64,000 bases of DNA. Source: Gracilibacillus orientalis. GTDB taxonomy: Bacteria; Bacillota; Bacilli; Bacillales; Amphibacillaceae. The stretch lies in NCBI RefSeq assembly GCF_900114645.1, contig NZ_FOTR01000013.1, forward strand, positions 36,248 to 100,247, read 5' to 3'. Shown here one piece after another: positions 30,327-39,787 of the stretch. The translations under genes were made by a program, and so were the position numbers. Under the pieces are notes generated by a model, which saw nothing but the letters and a program-made list of their open reading frames with translations, did not search any database and had not been told where the DNA came from. Positions within the stretch are counted from its first letter, which is position 1; every line of letters begins with the position of its first letter.

Positions 30327-31097
30327 TTAAGCACCTCCGAACATTTGAATAAGACTTTGCATCGTTTCTAAAGTATATTGGAAAAGTTGCTTCACAATTA
30401 TCATATAAAATGTTACAAACATAAATAGCACGGCAAATGAAACAAAAATTTTAAGCGGAAGTCCCACGACAAAAACATTGAGCTGTGGAACTGTTCGTGC
30501 AATAATACCTAACGCTACATCAACTAAAAACAAGCAACCTACGATCGGAAGAGCTAATTGAAAAGCCATTAAAAACATTTCGCTGAAAGTTTGCAAGATT
30601 AAATCCAGATTATTAAATTGAAATAGCTGATCTAACGGAATCTCCTCAAAGCTATACATCAAACCATTTAACAATAGATGATGTCCATTAACCGATAACA
30701 AAAATAACAGAGCGATCGTATAGAAATATTGCCCTATTAGTGGGCTTTGAGCTCCAGTTTGCGGATCAACAACATTTGCAATGGCAAAACCCATTTGAAA
30801 ATCGATGAACCCACCTGCAATCTGAATGGCAGCTAAAATTATGTAAGCAATTAACCCTAAAAATAACCCTATGATTGCCTCTTTCATAATCAATAAAATA
30901 TACATACCATCAAAGGCAAGTTCTGGAATCTCCAGAGTATAAAACATGATCCATGCTATAAAAACGCCGATACCAATTTTAAACTGTGTCGGTATATTGC
31001 GATAAGAGAAAATCGGTACCGTTGCAAAAAAAGCCATTACTCTAACTAATATTAAAATGAATGCTGGAAAACGATTGATATCTATTAATTCAAACAT
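30327..31097 (-). CDS. fliR: Flagellar export protein FliR
   Basis: 256 residues, strongly hydrophobic, with about six membrane segments. It is a core component of the FliPQR export gate. It lies 3 bp after fliQ and abuts flhB. Confidence 0.96.
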   Translation of the reverse strand: MFELIDINRFPAFILILVRVMAFFATVPIFSYRNIPTQFKIGIGVFIAWIMFYTLEIPELAFDGMYILLIMKEAIIGLFLGLIAYIILAAIQIAGGFIDFQMGFAIANVVDPQTGAQSPLIGQYFYTIALLFLLSVNGHHLLLNGLMYSFEEIPLDQLFQFNNLDLILQTFSEMFLMAFQLALPIVGCLFLVDVALGIIARTVPQLNVFVVGLPLKIFVSFAVLFMFVTFYMIIVKQLFQYTLETMQSLIQMFGGA

Positions 31098-31100
31098 AGC

Positions 31101-31370
31101 TTATCCCACAAACTGATTAAGATTTTGGAATATATTTTCAGCAAATTTTACCATTGTTGTTAGCATCCATGGCCCAAATACTATAATACCTAGTAAAACA
31201 GCGACTATTTTCGGTATAAATGCAAGTGTTTGTTCCTGTATTTGGGTAGTAGCCTGAAAAATACTTACTAATAAACCTACTACCAGTGCCAGTATTAGAA
31301 TGGGCCCTACTACCATTAGAATTGTAAATATTCCCTGTTCGGCTAATGAAACGACAAATTCTCCACTCAC
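31101..31370 (-). CDS. fliQ: Flagellar export protein FliQ
   Basis: 89 residues with two membrane hairpin segments and the TQIQEQTLAFIPK motif near residue 41. It is a part of the FliPQR gate. A second open frame overlapping it on the same strand (31138-31389) is a frame shadow. Confidence 0.97.
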   Translation of the reverse strand: MSGEFVVSLAEQGIFTILMVVGPILILALVVGLLVSIFQATTQIQEQTLAFIPKIVAVLLGIIVFGPWMLTTMVKFAENIFQNLNQFVG

Positions 31371-31395
31371 TATCAGTATCTCCTCTCAAACGATG

Positions 31396-32070
31396 TCACA
31401 GCGGCAAGAAACCATCTAATAATGAATGTGTAATTAAATACCACCCATCTACTAGAACAAACAATAATATTTTAAATGGCAATGAAATCATCACCGGTGG
31501 TAACATCATCATCCCCATAGACATTAAGACACTTGCAACTGCCATATCAATAACCAGGAATGGAACAAATATCATAAAGCCCATTTGAAAAGCTGTTTTT
31601 AATTCACTAATTGCGTAAGCTGGGACTAATGTTGTTAATGGAATATCTTGAACAGTTTCTGGTCTGTCTATTTCTGCATAATTCATAAATAATGCCAAAT
31701 CTTTTTCTCTTGTATGTTTTGACATAAACTCTTTAATCGGGTTACTTGCGTTTTCATATGCTTCTTCTAAATTTATCTCTTCATCAAATAACGGTTGTAA
31801 TGCTTCCTCATTCACTTCTTGAAAAGTAGGTGCCATAATAAAAAATGTCATAAATAAAGCAAGACCAATTAAAACTTGGTTTGGCGGCATTTGCTGTGTC
31901 GCTAGAGACGTCCGCACAAATGATAAGACAATCAAAATTCTTGTAAAGCTGGTCATTAAAATTAATATACTAGGAGCCAATGAAAGTACTGTTAATAATA
32001 AAAGTAACCTTACAGACGTAGATATACTTTCAGGATCAGTGCCTGAGAAAACATCAATGAGATGAATCAT
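31396..32070 (-). CDS. fliP: Flagellar export protein FliP
   Basis: 224 residues. N-terminal hydrophobic segments, the conserved LVLSFVRTSLATQQMPPNQ-type segment near 50-68, and the C-terminal membrane segments are intact. It forms the export pore with FliQ and FliR. The start overlaps fliZ by 17 bp. Confidence 0.97.
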   Translation of the reverse strand: MIHLIDVFSGTDPESISTSVRLLLLLTVLSLAPSILILMTSFTRILIVLSFVRTSLATQQMPPNQVLIGLALFMTFFIMAPTFQEVNEEALQPLFDEEINLEEAYENASNPIKEFMSKHTREKDLALFMNYAEIDRPETVQDIPLTTLVPAYAISELKTAFQMGFMIFVPFLVIDMAVASVLMSMGMMMLPPVMISLPFKILLFVLVDGWYLITHSLLDGFLPL

Positions 32071-32707
32071 TATTTTTTTGACTACTTTCTTTTAGTTTTT
32101 GATATACTTTCTTTCTTCCTTCTTTCATTGTATTTAGCTCCTTGTTAAATAGCGAAGTGAAATCTTGATTGCTACTTTTTGATGACTCTGCTGGTTGTTT
32201 AATCAGTTTCGCCTTAAGTTTATCTAATGAATCATCTGTTTCTTCTTGTTTCATTAATTGGTCGATTGTTTTAGGATCAGTAATTTCCATTAACAATTCA
32301 ATATTCTCTGCAACGCCAATGACATAAAAACGATCACCTATCTTTATTGTTTGAATTGATTTATTCGATCCAACGGATATACCCCCCAAATTTTCAACCA
32401 CTTGATGCTTTTTGAGAAACCCGTTTTTATTCCGCAAAAACTTTGAGATCAGTACAATCAAACCAATAACAACGGCTAAAGCGACAATGAGTTTAATGAA
32501 GCTCCCAATAAAACTCGGGGAATCAACAGTCTCAAGCTGATCATCTGTAACTGCTTCGTTCTCATCCTCTTGTTCTTGTTGTATTTCTTCTTGGTTATCA
32601 AACATGTCATTTACCATTCCACTAGCTTCTATATTAATTGGTGAAATCCATACTAGAATAGACATAAATAATATGCTTATTAGTAATTTCAGGTTAATGC
32701 TAATCAC
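32054..32707 (-). CDS. fliZ: Flagellar biosynthesis protein FliZ/FliO
   Basis: 217 residues. A probable signal or anchor segment (residues 8-24), an acidic Glu/Gln-rich stretch, a membrane helix at about 70-90, then a FliO-like domain (KHQVVENLGGISVGSNKSIQ). FliO assists assembly of the FliPQR complex. It lies between cheY and fliP as in B. subtilis. Confidence 0.9.
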   Translation of the reverse strand: MISINLKLLISILFMSILVWISPINIEASGMVNDMFDNQEEIQQEQEDENEAVTDDQLETVDSPSFIGSFIKLIVALAVVIGLIVLISKFLRNKNGFLKKHQVVENLGGISVGSNKSIQTIKIGDRFYVIGVAENIELLMEITDPKTIDQLMKQEETDDSLDKLKAKLIKQPAESSKSSNQDFTSLFNKELNTMKEGRKKVYQKLKESSQKNNDSSH

Positions 32708-32711
32708 CTCA

Positions 32712-33074
32712 TTAACCTAGAACTTTTGAAATGGCTTCGATTACCCGGTCAGCTTGAAATGGTTTTACGATAAAGTCCTTTGCACCTGTTTGAATCGCAT
32801 CAATTACCATCGCTTGCTGTCCCATTGCAGAACACATAATAACCTTAGCATCACCATTGATACTTTGAATTTCTTTTAGAGCAGCAATACCATCCATTTC
32901 TGGCATAGTAATATCCATAGTTACTAAATCAGGCTGTAGTTCTTTATATTTTTCAACAGCTTCTTGTCCATCCTGCGCTTCTCCAACTACGTCATATCCA
33001 TTCTTTGATAAAATATCTTTGATCATCATTCTCATAAATGCAGCATCATCCACTATTAATATTGTCTTAGCCAT
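32712..33074 (-). CDS. cheY: Chemotaxis response regulator CheY
   Basis: 120 residues from the ATG at 33072-33074, 10 nt after GGAGG; the in-frame TTG at 33083 is too close to that site. Receiver domain with acidic pocket (VDD near 9-10), phospho-acceptor Asp54 (MDITMPEMDG) and Lys104 (KPF). CheY-P binds FliM and FliY at the switch. The gene follows fliY, as in Bacillus. Confidence 0.96.
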   Translation of the reverse strand: MAKTILIVDDAAFMRMMIKDILSKNGYDVVGEAQDGQEAVEKYKELQPDLVTMDITMPEMDGIAALKEIQSINGDAKVIMCSAMGQQAMVIDAIQTGAKDFIVKPFQADRVIEAISKVLG

Positions 33075-33095
33075 ATCTATCAATCCTCCATCTAT

Positions 33096-34286
33096 CTATT
33101 TTAATTGCTTTAATCTATCTTCTTTACTTACAATATCTGTTACCCTGACACCAAAGTTTTCATCGATTACTACTACTTCACCTTTGGCTATAAGTTTTTG
33201 GTTGACTAATATATCGACTGGTTCACCTGCTAGTTTGTCTAATTCCAAAATAGAACCTGAAGATAATTCTAGAATTTCTTTTACAGTTCGTTTCGTTCTT
33301 CCTAACTCGACGGTAACCTGTAATGGAATGTCCATTAATAAATCTAAATTTCGTTTCTCACTTTGTTGTAAAGGCACATCATCAAAATTAGAGAAAGAAG
33401 CAGCTTGCACTCCTTGATTTGTTCCTACTGATTGATTTCCTAAATGTTTTGGCTGTTGCGGTTGATTATTAGCTTGTCCTTGATGCATGGAAGCCTCTTG
33501 TTGCACAGGCGAATCAAACGCATTACTCTGGTTACTTCCAGCCAGGTCCGTTTCGATTGCATCAGTTGTTTTGCTATTCAATTCATCTGTTCCCTCTGGT
33601 GAATTCAGTAATTGATCTACTAAATCTTTTGCAAAAGTAACAGGTAATAACTGCATAATTTTTGAATCTATTAATGTACCGATTTTTAACTGAAATGAAA
33701 CCTTAATTAGTACATCATCATCTGGTGTTAAGGCCTGTGTTTCTTCTTCAGTAACATCCATAATAGATGTTACTGGTGGGGAAATATCCACCTTTTTATT
33801 AAATACAGTCGACATGCTAGTAGCTGCGGTTCCCATCATTTGATTCATCGCTTCTTGAACAGCACTTAAATGAATATCATTTAACTCTTGTGATTCAGGA
33901 TCACCATTTCCACCTAACATAAGATCAGCAATAATAGCTGCATCTTTTGATTCCAGAATAAATAAATTTGCCCCACTGAAACCTTCTGTATATTTCACTT
34001 CTATACCAACATATGGAACAGGAAATTCTTCCTCTAATTCTCCCTTATGAATAACATTGATGATAGGGGTTGTAATGTCTACTTTTTGATTTAATAGAGT
34101 AGCAAGAGTTGTTGCAGAGCTTCCAAAAGATATATTACCAATTTCTCCTAAAGCATCTTCTTCTATAGATGAGAGGTATTCATCTGCGGAAGGAGCTTCA
34201 TTTGAATTCACATCTTCATCCGTATTATCAGAGCCATTTAATAAGGCATCTATTTCATCTTGGGATAACATTCCATCATTCATCAT
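33096..34286 (-). CDS. fliY: Flagellar switch phosphatase FliY
   Basis: 396 residues: N-terminal CheY-P-binding peptide (LSQDEIDALL), a CheC-like phosphatase domain with two active sites (EIGNISFGSS near 48 and EAMNQMM near 150), a Gln/Asn-rich linker (~250-310), and the C-terminal FliN domain. It forms the C ring with FliM and FliG and removes phosphate from CheY-P. It overlaps the fliM stop. Confidence 0.97.
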   Translation of the reverse strand: MMNDGMLSQDEIDALLNGSDNTDEDVNSNEAPSADEYLSSIEEDALGEIGNISFGSSATTLATLLNQKVDITTPIINVIHKGELEEEFPVPYVGIEVKYTEGFSGANLFILESKDAAIIADLMLGGNGDPESQELNDIHLSAVQEAMNQMMGTAATSMSTVFNKKVDISPPVTSIMDVTEEETQALTPDDDVLIKVSFQLKIGTLIDSKIMQLLPVTFAKDLVDQLLNSPEGTDELNSKTTDAIETDLAGSNQSNAFDSPVQQEASMHQGQANNQPQQPKHLGNQSVGTNQGVQAASFSNFDDVPLQQSEKRNLDLLMDIPLQVTVELGRTKRTVKEILELSSGSILELDKLAGEPVDILVNQKLIAKGEVVVIDENFGVRVTDIVSKEDRLKQLK

Positions 34287-35277
34287 CTTGATCCCCTCCC
34301 TTAATTTCTTCTATAACTTGTACGGCTATCTTCTGTTTTTTCTTTCCTGGTTGTACTAGAAACTTAGGCTCTTGACCAACTTGTAATGTTAAGGGTTGGT
34401 CAATGCTTTTATCGAGTAAAATGGTATCGTCTATTCCTAGAAACAAAAAGTCCTCTAACATAATAGATGTTTCACCTAATAGAGCGGTCATATCCAAGGT
34501 TGTTTGTTTGATATTTTGAGAAATAGATTCATATTCTTCTGGTTTTCTTTCCTTAGAATTTTCATTTTGCATCCAATAATGAACAGATAATTTTGGAATA
34601 ATCGGTTCAAGTACTACATGAGGGATACAAATGTTAATCATACCGCTACTATCACCAATAGTAGTATCTAGAGACACTACAACTACTGTTTCATTAGGAG
34701 AAACTAGTTGTAAAAATTGCGGATTTACTTCAAAGTCTTCCAGCATTGGATCAATATTAACTACTGATCCCCAGGCTTCTTGAAGATTGTCTAAAGCTTT
34801 TTCAAATAATTGTGACATAAGCGTTGTTTCAATTTCGGTTAAATTATCAATATTATTAACACTGTTTCCTATACCACCCAGCATTCGATCTAGCATTGCA
34901 TAAGCTATATTAGGATTGAATTCAAAAATTATTCTTCCATCCAATGGTTCTACACTATATACATTTAATATCGTTTTAGTCGGGATCGAACGAATGAATT
35001 CTTCATAAGGAATTTGATCTACCGAAGCAACTGTAACGTGTACATATGTTCTTAGCTGTGCTGAAAAATAGGTCGATAACAACCTGGCAAAGTTATCATG
35101 AATTCTGGAAATACTTCTTATTTGATCCTTGGAGAATCTTAATGCTCTTTTAAAATCATATACTTTTACCTTTTTATCTTTTTCTTCTTCTTTTAATTTA
35201 TTAGCATCCATCTCACCAGATGATAAAGCTGATAATAAGGAGTCAATCTCATTTTGCGAAAGAACTTCATCTGCCAT
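34276..35277 (-). CDS. fliM: Flagellar motor switch protein FliM
   Basis: 333 residues with N-terminal CheY-binding motif LSQNEIDSLL, the CheC-like middle domain without phosphatase residues, and the C-terminal SpoA domain. It is a C-ring component controlling rotation direction. It lies 25 bp after fliL and overlaps fliY by 11 bp. Confidence 0.97.
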   Translation of the reverse strand: MADEVLSQNEIDSLLSALSSGEMDANKLKEEEKDKKVKVYDFKRALRFSKDQIRSISRIHDNFARLLSTYFSAQLRTYVHVTVASVDQIPYEEFIRSIPTKTILNVYSVEPLDGRIIFEFNPNIAYAMLDRMLGGIGNSVNNIDNLTEIETTLMSQLFEKALDNLQEAWGSVVNIDPMLEDFEVNPQFLQLVSPNETVVVVSLDTTIGDSSGMINICIPHVVLEPIIPKLSVHYWMQNENSKERKPEEYESISQNIKQTTLDMTALLGETSIMLEDFLFLGIDDTILLDKSIDQPLTLQVGQEPKFLVQPGKKKQKIAVQVIEEIKGGDQDDE

Positions 35278-35302
35278 TTTCCCACCTCCATTCGGAGTAA
35301 AC

Positions 35303-35719
35303 TTACTGGATAACTTTACTTATAATTAAGACATCGACGATTTGACCTTCCGTCATATGTTTATTCATAGCAGTTTTTATATCACTTTCTAACTCCGTTA
35401 AATTTTCTTGAAAGTCTTTCGTGGTTAAGTCTACTGATAATTTAATAAATTCATTTTTTACCTGGAATTCTCTTTTCTGAAGTTCTTCTAAAGCAGCTTT
35501 ACTATTAGTAATAAGTTGAAATTGAATGAGAACAAAATTACCATCATTTAGATCTGTTCTTATCTCTTCGGTTGTATGAGAATATTTCACCATATCATCA
35601 ATCGACATACCCTCTCCTTCATTTGAAGATTTGTTTAGGAGAAAGTATAAAGTTACAGCCCCTGCTATAGTAATAATTAAAAGAACCACAACTAAAATTT
35701 TTATTAATTTAGGATTCAT
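35303..35719 (-). CDS. fliL: Flagellar basal body-associated protein FliL
   Basis: 138 residues from the ATG at 35717-35719 (MNPKLIKIL...), which has AGGTG at 9 nt; a GTG at 35731 would extend it by four residues. One membrane helix (~5-27) is followed by a periplasm-side FliL domain. It supports stator function. The start overlaps the end of the swrD-like gene by 11 bp. Confidence 0.92.
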   Translation of the reverse strand: MNPKLIKILVVVLLIITIAGAVTLYFLLNKSSNEGEGMSIDDMVKYSHTTEEIRTDLNDGNFVLIQFQLITNSKAALEELQKREFQVKNEFIKLSVDLTTKDFQENLTELESDIKTAMNKHMTEGQIVDVLIISKVIQ

Positions 35720-35933
35720 CGCCTTGTTCACCTACTTCTCTTTGAAGTTGATAGAGACCTATTTGCTTATAAAACTCTCTCACCATTTCCTTCACTTCTT
35801 CTTCTGATTCTTTCACAAACATTTTTTTCTTATTGATCAACGTAATGGTCGTATCTGGAAAGGATTCAATACGTTCTATGTATATGGCGTTAATCGTAAT
35901 AGTGTCACCTTTTAATTTCGTTAATGTAATCAT
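35709..35933 (-). CDS. swrD: FlbD/SwrD family flagellar protein
   Basis: 74 residues beginning MITLTKLKGDTITINAIYIE, the hallmark of the FlbD/YlzI family. In B. subtilis SwrD is reported to increase flagellar torque. It overlaps fliL, so the two are probably translationally coupled. Confidence 0.92.
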   Translation of the reverse strand: MITLTKLKGDTITINAIYIERIESFPDTTITLINKKKMFVKESEEEVKEMVREFYKQIGLYQLQREVGEQGDES

Positions 35934-35979
35934 AGATTTAGAGAGTTAAGGATTAGAGCCTCAACTCTCTTCCTCCTTT

Positions 35980-36849
35980 TTATCGTTTTAAGTTCACTAG
36001 TTCCTGTAAAATTTCATCTGATGTTGTAATAATTCTTGTGTTTGCTTGGAAACCACGTTGTGCTGTGATCATTTCGGTAAATTCTTCAGACAAATCAACG
36101 TTAGACATTTCTAAAGCTCCTGACACAATAGAAGCTGTACCTTCCGTTTCTGGTGCATATAGAAATGTTCCATCGTCTTCTTCCATTCTTCCAGCATTGA
36201 CAGAATTTTGAAACATGTTTGATCCAACCTTATTTAAACCACCTGGGTTTGAAAATTTGGCGAGCGAAATTTGTCCTGCTTCCTCTGTCTCCCCATTTTC
36301 AATATAATTCACAATGCCATTACCTTGTATACTAAAGCTTTGTGCTGTATCTGGTATGCGAATTCTTGAATTTCCTGCAAGTGGGTTACCATCAGGATCT
36401 GTTCCGTTTTGTCCTAACAAATATTCACCGTTAGCATTTACAATATATCCTCCATCATCCAAATATAAATTACCTGCTCTTGAATAAGAAATATCCATTT
36501 GCTCTGTATCGCCACCGTCAATATTTTCACCAGTTGCAAAAACAAACATGCCATCTCCTTCTAGTTGAAGGTCTAACGGACGTTCAGTTGTTTGACGGTT
36601 TCCTTGTGTATGGACATTATCTATAGAACCTAGTTGAGAGCCTGTACCGACCTGTGCTGGGTTCACACCACCTCTGATATCTGTCGGTGCACTTGCTCCT
36701 GATACAGATTGACTCATCATATCTTGAAACGTTGCCCGCCCTTTTTTAAAACCTGATGTATTCACGTTAGCTATATTATTACCTACTACATCTAATTTCG
36801 TTTGAAAAGCCTTCATCCCTGAAATACCCGCATACATTGAACGTAACAT
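35980..36849 (-). CDS. flgE: Flagellar hook protein FlgE (FlgG-like)
   Basis: 289 residues. The N-terminal rod/hook signature MYAGISGMKAFQTKLDVVGN is followed by NIANVNTSGFKKGRATF. The C-terminal heptad motif (EFTEMITAQRGFQANTRII) is also present. By position between flgD and swrD it corresponds to B. subtilis FlgE, although automatic annotation often names it FlgG. It polymerises into the hook. Length is slightly above the B. subtilis protein (264). Confidence 0.9.
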   Translation of the reverse strand: MLRSMYAGISGMKAFQTKLDVVGNNIANVNTSGFKKGRATFQDMMSQSVSGASAPTDIRGGVNPAQVGTGSQLGSIDNVHTQGNRQTTERPLDLQLEGDGMFVFATGENIDGGDTEQMDISYSRAGNLYLDDGGYIVNANGEYLLGQNGTDPDGNPLAGNSRIRIPDTAQSFSIQGNGIVNYIENGETEEAGQISLAKFSNPGGLNKVGSNMFQNSVNAGRMEEDDGTFLYAPETEGTASIVSGALEMSNVDLSEEFTEMITAQRGFQANTRIITTSDEILQELVNLKR

Positions 36850-36928
36850 TTAATCAACTTCCCTTCTGTTTTTTCCATTAAGCTACCGCTGTCAGTTGGT
36901 AACTTCCGGCCTCCCAATTGGGTCCAGC
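36850..36928 (-). other. GC-rich leader segment before flgE
   Basis: 79-bp spacer with an unusually GC-rich core (about 36885-36928) containing the palindrome CCCAATTGGG (36913-36922) and partly complementary blocks (CAATTGG / CCAACTG on the minus strand). All other spacers in this operon are short and AT-rich. It may form a hairpin upstream of the hook gene. Confidence 0.4.
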
Positions 36929-37288
36929 CTAATCTATTACTATTGTCCCGTTAATATTGGTGAAAATTTTACTGCTAAGTTCGCTTTTATCTAATGCTGT
37001 AATCACTTTTTTATTTTCTGCATTAACAATAAATGCTGCATCGCTCGTAATAACTAGTGATTCTTTTACACCTTTATCCTTAGCTTGGTCCAGTTTCTCA
37101 TTCATCTTGTTCCAATCAGCTTCACTCAATACAATATTCCGCTGGGTCATTCTGTCGCTAGCGTGTTTACTCAATTCGATCTCTTGTTGTTCTTTCAGAA
37201 CTTCAGCGAAAGGAGTCGTTTTTTTCTGCTGAACTATATTTTTTGATGGAACAAGTGGACGATGATAAGCATGAATCCGGTTATCCAT
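36929..37288 (-). CDS. Flagellar operon protein of the TIGR02530 type, function unknown
   Basis: 119 residues with the conserved motif LSKHASDRMTQRNIVLSEAD in the middle and a C-terminal FINING-like end (FTNINGTIVID). This small protein is found between flgD and flgE/flgG in many Firmicute flagellar operons and has no assigned biochemical role. No membrane segment or signal is seen. A part in hook assembly is only an inference from position. Confidence 0.85.
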   Translation of the reverse strand: MDNRIHAYHRPLVPSKNIVQQKKTTPFAEVLKEQQEIELSKHASDRMTQRNIVLSEADWNKMNEKLDQAKDKGVKESLVITSDAAFIVNAENKKVITALDKSELSSKIFTNINGTIVID

Positions 37289-37300
37289 TTTATCCCTCCT

Positions 37301-37753
37301 CTATTCCGCGGAAGGATCATTTATTCTGAGCACCTCATCCGTATATATTTTTTGTTCACCATCTAACTCTATTACGGCATAACCATCCTGTTGTGAGATT
37401 GCCTTCACTTCACTGCTGACTATCTCTTTTGGTTCTGCAACTTCACCTGTTTCTTCATCTAAACGGTAATAACTAACTTCTTTCCCTATTAAATGGCTAT
37501 ATTGTATAACCGGAGATACCGTTTGATTCTTTACTAATGTATCAATAGAATTAGACATGTTCATCATTTGCTCTAATGATGAAAAAGTTGTCATTTGTGA
37601 GATAAACTCTTTATCCTCCATCGGGTTTAATGGATCCTGATTTTGCAACTGTGACATTAAAATCTTTAAAAACTCTTCTTTTCCTAAACTATTGTTGGCC
37701 TCTCTTGCTTGATTCTGTTTAGATAAATAATAAGATGGATCAATAGAAGTCAC
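37301..37753 (-). CDS. flgD: Flagellar hook-capping protein FlgD
   Basis: 150 residues, essentially the conserved N-terminal region with FLKILMSQLQNQDPLNPMED and QMTTFSSLEQM, followed by a short beta-rich end (GKEVSYYRLDE...). The Ig-like C-terminal part of enterobacterial FlgD is absent, as is usual in Bacillaceae. It caps the growing hook. Confidence 0.94.
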   Translation of the reverse strand: MTSIDPSYYLSKQNQAREANNSLGKEEFLKILMSQLQNQDPLNPMEDKEFISQMTTFSSLEQMMNMSNSIDTLVKNQTVSPVIQYSHLIGKEVSYYRLDEETGEVAEPKEIVSSEVKAISQQDGYAVIELDGEQKIYTDEVLRINDPSAE

Positions 37754-37763
37754 TGTTAATCAC

Positions 37764-39152
37764 CTACACTTTCGCATCCATCAACATATCATGGAAACTT
37801 TGATTTTGATTATCCTGATTAGATTCTTCTTCATGATCGTTATGCTGTTCTTGCTGTTCCTCTTCTTGAGAATTCAAATTGTCATCGGTTAGTTCCTCTT
37901 GACTAACCTGAGAAGAGTTTTCTTGTTTTTCAATGATTACTTGTTGCGGCGAGAACATATGGCGAAGTTGATTTAGATTCCCCTCTAACAGTTCCTTAGC
38001 ACCATGAGTACTAGCAATCATTTTAACTGTCATTTCACCATTGATTTGAGTCAGTTTCACTGTAATATCACCTAAATGTTCCGGTTGAAGCCGTATCATC
38101 AACTGATTAGCCCCATTTGGTAGTTTCATAAAATTACTTTTTTGCATCACTTGCTGAAATTGATCGATAAGTTGCTTTTGAACTAATGGTTGGTCACTGT
38201 TCGTATGAGACAAATGAATCACATATTGTTGAATTTTTGATTGAACTTGTTGATTACCAGTATCATTTCTTACAATGTGTGCTTGATCTTGTTTCATAAC
38301 AGGTTCCAATCTTTCCATCGCATTATCGCTCCATCGCTTTACATCTTGCTGTGTAACTTTTTGAATACTTCCATAATGCTGTTGCATTGATTGACGATTA
38401 TTAAAGTTTGATAACAGCTTCGACCATATTTCACTACTTTTATCATTTGTAGCTTCCGATAAGAGTTTTTGTGCTGCATTCAATGTTTGATTACTCATTT
38501 GTGACCATTGTTTCAATAGTTGTAACATTTGTTTATAATCACGACTGCTAAGCGTTTGATTTTGTATCTGTTGTAATATTTTTTCTGTCTGTTCGACTCG
38601 TGATATAGCATTTTTATCTAAAACAGCTTCCGTACTAAAGTTATTTTGTACTAGTATTCCATCACTAAAACTCAAACGATAAGGTTGCTCCATAGATACT
38701 TTCTCTTGTTGGCTTTGACCGATGCTTTCGATTTGTTCTAAAAACTTCTTAATCAGCTCAGCTAATACTTCTTGATCTTCTGCTTCTAATAGTCCACCTA
38801 ATACTTCTATCTGCTCTTCATTTAGATCCTCCGAGATAAATGTCATGATTTCTTCTGTTGATAATGTTTGTCCATCAGTCTCTAGCTTATTGTTAATCAT
38901 GTCTATTATTTCCGTAATTCCATTCAATTGTTCTGCTGACAAATTATCCAATGACTCTTGTATCAATGCTTTATCTGTTAGCTTTACTAGGTTTAAGGTA
39001 CTATCAGAATCTGCTACATTTGCTTCTTGATTATAACTGATCATATTGGAGGACATGAGATCAGAGAAAGCATTTCCCCTTGCTTTGTCTCTTATAGCTT
39101 TCGGTGATGGGATTGCTGAGCCATTTGTTAACCACTCCGACGCTATCATCAT
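37764..39152 (-). CDS. fliK: Flagellar hook-length control protein FliK
   Basis: 462 residues from the ATG at 39150-39152, preceded by AAAGGGGGTG at good spacing; an upstream TTG frame to 39170 runs through that site. A long Gln/Ser/Asn-rich ruler region leads to the conserved C-terminal Flg_hook domain (LMIRLQPEHLGDITVKL near 340-357) and an acidic tail. It measures hook length and triggers the FlhB switch. Confidence 0.93.
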   Translation of the reverse strand: MMIASEWLTNGSAIPSPKAIRDKARGNAFSDLMSSNMISYNQEANVADSDSTLNLVKLTDKALIQESLDNLSAEQLNGITEIIDMINNKLETDGQTLSTEEIMTFISEDLNEEQIEVLGGLLEAEDQEVLAELIKKFLEQIESIGQSQQEKVSMEQPYRLSFSDGILVQNNFSTEAVLDKNAISRVEQTEKILQQIQNQTLSSRDYKQMLQLLKQWSQMSNQTLNAAQKLLSEATNDKSSEIWSKLLSNFNNRQSMQQHYGSIQKVTQQDVKRWSDNAMERLEPVMKQDQAHIVRNDTGNQQVQSKIQQYVIHLSHTNSDQPLVQKQLIDQFQQVMQKSNFMKLPNGANQLMIRLQPEHLGDITVKLTQINGEMTVKMIASTHGAKELLEGNLNQLRHMFSPQQVIIEKQENSSQVSQEELTDDNLNSQEEEQQEQHNDHEEESNQDNQNQSFHDMLMDAKV

Positions 39153-39188
39153 TTTTTCACCCCCTTTCAATAGCTTGCTATTTTTACA

Positions 39189-39773
39189 TTATTCATCCAC
39201 TAGTAAATCTGAATAGCCGGCAGCTATTTCTGGTTCCATCTCACCAAAGATTTCTCCTCTAACTTCTGATTCTAATTGTCGTAATAAAGGAACAGCTATA
39301 TCATCTTCCATGCTTTCAATAATAGGTGCCGCCAACTTTGGTTTCATTGCAGTAAAAGATGTAGCAAGTTCTTCAAATGAATCTAAATTTGTTGTATCGC
39401 TCTCCTGTTCCGCTTCTAATTCTACAATTTGTGAGGACAAAGTTGAGATTTCTTCTTCCAATTCAGAAATGGTTCCATCTTTTGATTGAACTTCATATTG
39501 TAAAGCATCCATTTCTTCTTGAATGTCATCGATTTGTTGATCCTTCTCCGCTAACTGATTAGTATGTAATTCTTCTTGATCTGTGGTAACTTGCTCGCTT
39601 ATAAATGGAACCTTATTTAACGTTTCCTTTGTGTGTTTACCGACGTCCACGCCCATAAAGTATAGAATGATTACTGTAATCAGTAGTGCAAAAATTAAGG
39701 GGACAAGTATAACTATGAACCATTGAAAAATACTCGGTTTTTTTTCTTTATTTTTCTTTGGATTAGCTGCCAT
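39189..39773 (-). CDS. ylxF: MotE/YlxF-like coiled-coil membrane protein
   Basis: 194 residues: one membrane helix (~15-40), a long coiled coil (~65-125, EELHTNQLAEKDQQIDDIQ), and a C-terminal MgtE_N/MotE-like domain (SMEDDIAVPLLRQLESEVRG). By position between fliJ and fliK it matches B. subtilis ylxF. Related MotE proteins act as chaperones for the stator protein MotC in some bacteria; that role is not established here. Confidence 0.82.
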   Translation of the reverse strand: MAANPKKNKEKKPSIFQWFIVILVPLIFALLITVIILYFMGVDVGKHTKETLNKVPFISEQVTTDQEELHTNQLAEKDQQIDDIQEEMDALQYEVQSKDGTISELEEEISTLSSQIVELEAEQESDTTNLDSFEELATSFTAMKPKLAAPIIESMEDDIAVPLLRQLESEVRGEIFGEMEPEIAAGYSDLLVDE

Positions 39774-39787
39774 TTCTTCACCTATCC

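Noticed and set aside
31138..31389. 83-codon minus-strand frame overlapping fliQ
   Set aside because: Ser/Asn/Thr-rich frame shadow of fliQ, which is the clear family member.
36850..36928. c-di-GMP riboswitch before flgE
   Set aside because: Lacks the conserved GEMM core and does not precede an operon start.
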